From Stenotrophomonas sp. (GTDB taxonomy: Bacteria > Pseudomonadota > Gammaproteobacteria > Xanthomonadales > Xanthomonadaceae), in the NCBI GenBank assembly GCA_003484865.1, contig DMZT01000468.1, positions 1-14,117 of the forward strand: 14,117 bases of DNA, in the 5' to 3' direction. The stretch's first letter is position 1. Each line of letters opens with the position of its first letter. The notes beneath the pieces are model-generated. The model worked only from the letters and a program-made list of their open reading frames with translations. It made no database searches and was not told the origin of the DNA. Of the stretch, positions 10,839 to 14,117 are shown in pieces. Made by a program: the position numbers and the translations under genes.

Positions 10839-10930
10839 TTGGGGTGTTAGATACCGCCCGCGCAGGGCTATTCACTTTTCCCTGCCGGATCATCGAAGCC
10901 TTACCCCACAAGCGAATCCGACTCTCCATC

Positions 10931-13762
10931 GTGGACAATCAACTGAAGCAGTTTGCGCAATCTTCGCAGCTCGCCGGCGGCAACGCCTCCTATATCGAGG
11001 ATCTGTACGAGCAGTACCTCGTTTCTCCGGACAGTGTCGATCCCAAATGGAAGACCTACTTCGACGGCTTCCAGGGCCGCGAAGCCGGTGATATTCCGCA
11101 TTCGGCCGTCATCGCCCACATTGCCGACGCCGCCAAGAATGCCGTCAAGAGCGGCACTGCCGCCGGTGCCGGCGACGAGCGCGAGCGCAATGTCGGCCGC
11201 CTGATCACCGCCTACCGTTCGCGTGGCCACATGGCGGCCCGCCTGGACCCGCTGAGCCTGACCGCGCCGACCAATCCGCCGGATCTGGGCCTGCCGTTCC
11301 ACAGCCTGTCGGAAAGCGACCTGGGCAGTGAGTTCAGCACCGGCGGCGTCGCCGGCCAGCCGCGCATGAAACTGCGCGACCTGCTGGAGCGCCTGAAGAA
11401 GACCTACACCGGCTCGATCGGTGCGGAATTCATGCACATCTCCGAGGTCGAGCAGCGCCAGTGGCTGTACCAGCGCCTGGAACTGGCCGGTGGCAACTAC
11501 AACCTGGATGCCGATACCCAGCGCCGGACCCTGGAGCGCCTGACGGCTGCCGAGGGTCTGGAGCGCTACCTGCACACCAAGTACGTCGGCCAGAAGCGCT
11601 TCTCGCTGGAAGGCGGCGACTCGCTGATCCCGATGATGGACACCATCATCCGTGACGCCGGCAAGGATGGCGTCAAGGACGTGGTGATCGGCATGGCCCA
11701 CCGCGGCCGCCTGAACGTGCTGGTCAACACCCTCGGCAAGAGCCCGCGCAAGCTGTTCGACGAGTTCGAAGGCAAGTTCGAGCACGACGACCACGCCTCC
11801 GCCGGCGACGTGAAGTACCACATGGGCTTCTCCGCCGACGTCTCCACCCCGGGTGGCGCCGTCCACCTGGCGCTGGCGTTCAACCCGTCGCACCTGGAAA
11901 TCGCCGATCCGGTCGTGGCCGGCAGCGTGCGCTCGCGCCAGGAACGTCGTGGCGATACCGCCCGCAAGCAGGTGATGCCGATCCTGATCCACGGCGACGC
12001 GGCCTTCTCCGGCCAGGGCGTGGTGATGGAGCTGTTCCAGATGTCCCAGGCCCGCGGCTTCGCCGTCGGTGGCACGGTGCACATCGTGGTCAACAACCAG
12101 GTCGGTTTCACCACCTCCAATCCGCTGGATACGCGCTCCACGCGCTACGCCACCGACGTGGCCAAGATGATCGCCGCCCCGGTGCTGCACGTGAATGGCG
12201 ACGATCCGGAAGCCGTGGTGTTTGCCGCCCAGCTGGCCTTCGAGTTCCGCCAGAAGTTCGCCAAGGACGTGGTCATCGATCTGATGTGCTACCGCCGTTG
12301 GGGCCATAACGAGGCCGACGAACCGGCGATCACCCAGCCGCTGATGTACCAGGTGATCCGCAAGCACCAGACCACCCGCGAGCTGTACGCCGCGGCGCTG
12401 GAAGCTGCCGGCGTGATCGAAGCCGGCGGCGGCAAGGCGCTGGTCGATGCCTACCGCAACAAGCTCGATGCCGGTGAAGTCACCACCGAGCTGGCCCAGG
12501 TCGAAAAGACCCCGGCCACCAGCAAGATGTACGTGGATTGGCCCAAGCTGCTCAACGGCAAGCTCTCCGACGCGGTCTCCACCGCCGTCGGCATGGAGAA
12601 GGTCAAGCAGCTGGCGCAGATGATCAACACCGTGCCCGAAGGCGTGGAACTGCACTCGCGCGTGGCCAAGGTCTATGACGACCGCCGCAAGATGGCCGCC
12701 GGCGAGATCCCGGGTGACTGGGGCTTTGCCGAGAACCTGGCCTACGCCACCATCCTCGACGAAGGCAACAACCTGCGTCTGGTCGGCCAGGACGTGGGCC
12801 GCGGTACGTTCACGCACCGCCACGCGATCCTGCACGACCAGAAGACCGACAACTACTACCTGCCGCTGCGCCAGCTGGTCGAGTCGCCGGAACAGGCCAC
12901 CATCATCGATTCGCTGCTCAGCGAAGAAGCGGTGATGGCCTATGAGTACGGCTTCTCCACCACCGATCCGAACACCCTGTGCATCTGGGAAGGCCAGTTC
13001 GGCGATTTCGCCAACGGCGCCCAGGTCGTGATCGATCAGTTCATCGCCGCCGGCGAAGCCAAGTGGGGCCGTATCACCGGCCTGACCCTGCTGCTGCCGC
13101 ACGGTTACGAAGGCCAGGGCCCGGAGCACAGCTCCGCGCGTCTGGAGCGCTTCCTGCAGCTGTGCGCGCTGGAGAACATGCTGGTGTGCGTGCCGTCGAC
13201 CCCGGCGCAGGCGTACCACATGCTGCGTCGCCAGATGCGCATGACCACCCGCAAGCCGCTGATCGTGATGTCGCCCAAGTCGCTGCTGCGCCACAAGCTG
13301 GCCGTGTCGACCCTGGACGAACTGGCCAACGGCGAGTTCCAGCACCTGATCGGCGATGCCAACGCAGACGCCAAGAAGGTCAAGCGCGTGGTGCTGTGCT
13401 CGGGCAAGGTCTACTACGACCTGCTGGAAGACCAGACCAAGCGTGGCCAGGACGATGTCGCCATCATCCGCGTCGAACAGCTGTATCCGTTCCCGCGCGT
13501 GGCACTGGCAGCAGAGCTGAAGAAGTACGGCAAGGCGGCCGATGTGGTGTGGTGTCAGGAAGAACCGCAGAACCAGGGTGCCTGGTACCAGATCCGTCAC
13601 CACCTGCAGGCATGCCTGGCCGATGGCCAGAGCATCCATTACGCAGGTCGCGCCCGTTCGGCATCGCCGGCCGCTGGACACATGGCTGACCACATCATCG
13701 AACAGCAGAAGCTGATCGCCGATGCCCTGGTCAACACGTTCAACGACTCGGTCGCTGAATAA
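10931..13762 (+). CDS. sucA: 2-oxoglutarate dehydrogenase E1 component
   Basis: Thiamine-diphosphate-dependent E1o subunit of the 2-oxoglutarate dehydrogenase complex; it decarboxylates 2-oxoglutarate and passes the succinyl group to lipoyl-SucB. Length from the GTG is 943 residues, close to the E. coli enzyme (933). Visible parts: N-terminal E2-binding segment YIEDLYEQYLVSPDSVDPKW (21-40); GMAHRGRLNVL (254-264) with an active-site His; the TPP/Mg motif GDAAFSGQG (355-363) through VNNQVGFTTS; RRWGHNEADEP (455-465); the transketolase-like pyrimidine domain from about 600, and C-terminal EQLYPFPR with EEPQNQGAWY. The frame is open back to 10715, but that start overlaps the GNAT gene; the GTG at 10931 gives the family's N-terminus (M)DNQLKQFAQSSQL. 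No strong ribosome site precedes it. sucB follows after 43 nt. Confidence 0.96.
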   Translation: MDNQLKQFAQSSQLAGGNASYIEDLYEQYLVSPDSVDPKWKTYFDGFQGREAGDIPHSAVIAHIADAAKNAVKSGTAAGAGDERERNVGRLITAYRSRGHMAARLDPLSLTAPTNPPDLGLPFHSLSESDLGSEFSTGGVAGQPRMKLRDLLERLKKTYTGSIGAEFMHISEVEQRQWLYQRLELAGGNYNLDADTQRRTLERLTAAEGLERYLHTKYVGQKRFSLEGGDSLIPMMDTIIRDAGKDGVKDVVIGMAHRGRLNVLVNTLGKSPRKLFDEFEGKFEHDDHASAGDVKYHMGFSADVSTPGGAVHLALAFNPSHLEIADPVVAGSVRSRQERRGDTARKQVMPILIHGDAAFSGQGVVMELFQMSQARGFAVGGTVHIVVNNQVGFTTSNPLDTRSTRYATDVAKMIAAPVLHVNGDDPEAVVFAAQLAFEFRQKFAKDVVIDLMCYRRWGHNEADEPAITQPLMYQVIRKHQTTRELYAAALEAAGVIEAGGGKALVDAYRNKLDAGEVTTELAQVEKTPATSKMYVDWPKLLNGKLSDAVSTAVGMEKVKQLAQMINTVPEGVELHSRVAKVYDDRRKMAAGEIPGDWGFAENLAYATILDEGNNLRLVGQDVGRGTFTHRHAILHDQKTDNYYLPLRQLVESPEQATIIDSLLSEEAVMAYEYGFSTTDPNTLCIWEGQFGDFANGAQVVIDQFIAAGEAKWGRITGLTLLLPHGYEGQGPEHSSARLERFLQLCALENMLVCVPSTPAQAYHMLRRQMRMTTRKPLIVMSPKSLLRHKLAVSTLDELANGEFQHLIGDANADAKKVKRVVLCSGKVYYDLLEDQTKRGQDDVAIIRVEQLYPFPRVALAAELKKYGKAADVVWCQEEPQNQGAWYQIRHHLQACLADGQSIHYAGRARSASPAAGHMADHIIEQQKLIADALVNTFNDSVAE

Positions 13763-13805
13763 CTCTCCCCCTCATTCTAGAAAAGACAAACCAGGAAGCT
13801 CCCGC

Positions 13806-14117
13806 ATGGCCACCGAAGTCAAAGCCCCGGTACTGCCCGAATCCGTCGCCGACGGCACCATCGCCACCTGGCACAAGAAGGTCGGCGATGCCGTCAAGCG
13901 CGATGAAAACCTGCTTGATCTGGAAACCGACAAGGTCGTCCTGGAAGTGCCGTCGCCGGTCGACGGCGTGCTGAAGGAGATCAAGTTCGAGGTGGGTGCC
14001 ACCGTGACCTCCAGCCAGGTCGTGGCGATCATCGAAGAAGGCGCGACCGCTGCTGCTGCGCCGGCCGAAGAGAAGAAGGCCGATGCCCCGGCCGCTGCTC
14101 CGGCCGCTGCTCCGGCC
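13806..14117 (+). CDS. sucB: 2-oxoglutarate dehydrogenase E2 component (dihydrolipoyl succinyltransferase), 3'-partial
   Basis: E2o core subunit of the 2-oxoglutarate dehydrogenase complex; it carries the succinyl group on a lipoyl arm and transfers it to CoA. Only the first 104 codons are in the window. Residues 1-77 are a biotinyl/lipoyl domain with the lipoylation site Lys43 in LETDKVVLEVPS, the residues around it being typical of SucB. From about 79 an Ala/Pro/Glu/Lys-rich flexible linker begins, ending at the window edge in AAAP repeats. The peripheral-subunit-binding and catalytic domains lie beyond. AGGAAG (13793-13798) sits 7 nt before the ATG, the clearest ribosome site in this half of the window. 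Co-transcription with sucA is expected from the 43-nt gap, in which I see no terminator. Confidence 0.95.
   Translation, partial: MATEVKAPVLPESVADGTIATWHKKVGDAVKRDENLLDLETDKVVLEVPSPVDGVLKEIKFEVGATVTSSQVVAIIEEGATAAAAPAEEKKADAPAAAPAAAPA

Noticed and set aside
10715..10930. N-terminal extension of sucA from an ATG at 10715, or from ATG 10826
   Set aside because: The first overlaps the GNAT gene and both would put a Pro/Arg-rich stretch before the known SucA N-terminus; 10826 also lies upstream of the candidate -10.
10901..13693. A 930-codon minus-strand frame opposite sucA
   Set aside because: It mirrors a highly conserved TCA-cycle gene and has no recognisable domain; shadow of codon bias.
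14041..14117. Tandem DNA repeat at the window end (GCCGCTGCTCCG units)
   Set aside because: It encodes the Ala/Pro-rich interdomain linker of SucB, a normal feature of E2 subunits.

Overview
The window looks like chromosomal DNA from a high-GC gammaproteobacterium, most likely a Xanthomonadaceae member (Stenotrophomonas/Xanthomonas-like). This rests on the strong G/C bias at third codon positions, the protein sequences (a 943-residue SucA with a GTG start, PurB, FumC) and several genes without clear Shine-Dalgarno sites. The taxon is inferred from recall of family sequences; no search was run. I see no mobile element, RNA gene, CRISPR array or sign of recent transfer.

Region 1 (1-3848, + strand) is an envelope locus. 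It holds the 3'-truncated-at-window-edge view of an ABC transporter ATPase (its 5' end lies outside the window), an ABC-2-like permease overlapping it by ATGA, a secreted protein with nine GSGD-centred repeats (GIN/DUF2807-like, probable beta-solenoid), a DUF2884/YggN-like lipoprotein and a second, smaller lipoprotein that looks like a divergent relative of it. A perfect 12-bp hairpin and a -10-like hexamer separate the two lipoprotein genes. The region ends at a strong bidirectional rho-independent terminator shared with the convergent fumC. This locus is the least characterised part of the window and the best candidate for an undescribed system.

Region 2 (3920-5332, - strand) is fumC, a class II fumarase with an unusual poly-glycine tail. 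A divergent intergenic stretch of about 295 bp follows. It carries the fumC leader and, on the other strand, a possible 41-codon ORF overlapping the next gene by ATGA.

Region 3 (5628-10745, + strand) is a closely spaced set: a CNNM/CorC-type membrane protein with CBS domains, purB (adenylosuccinate lyase), a RoxA/YcfD-like JmjC ribosomal oxygenase with an extra acidic tail, and a GNAT acetyltransferase fused to a C-terminal domain that looks like a degenerate phospholipase-D-like fold. PurB releases fumarate, the substrate of FumC encoded nearby, and both enzymes belong to the same superfamily.

Region 4 (10931-14117, + strand) is the start of the 2-oxoglutarate dehydrogenase operon: sucA (E1o), then sucB (E2o), cut by the window end inside the Ala/Pro linker after its lipoyl domain.
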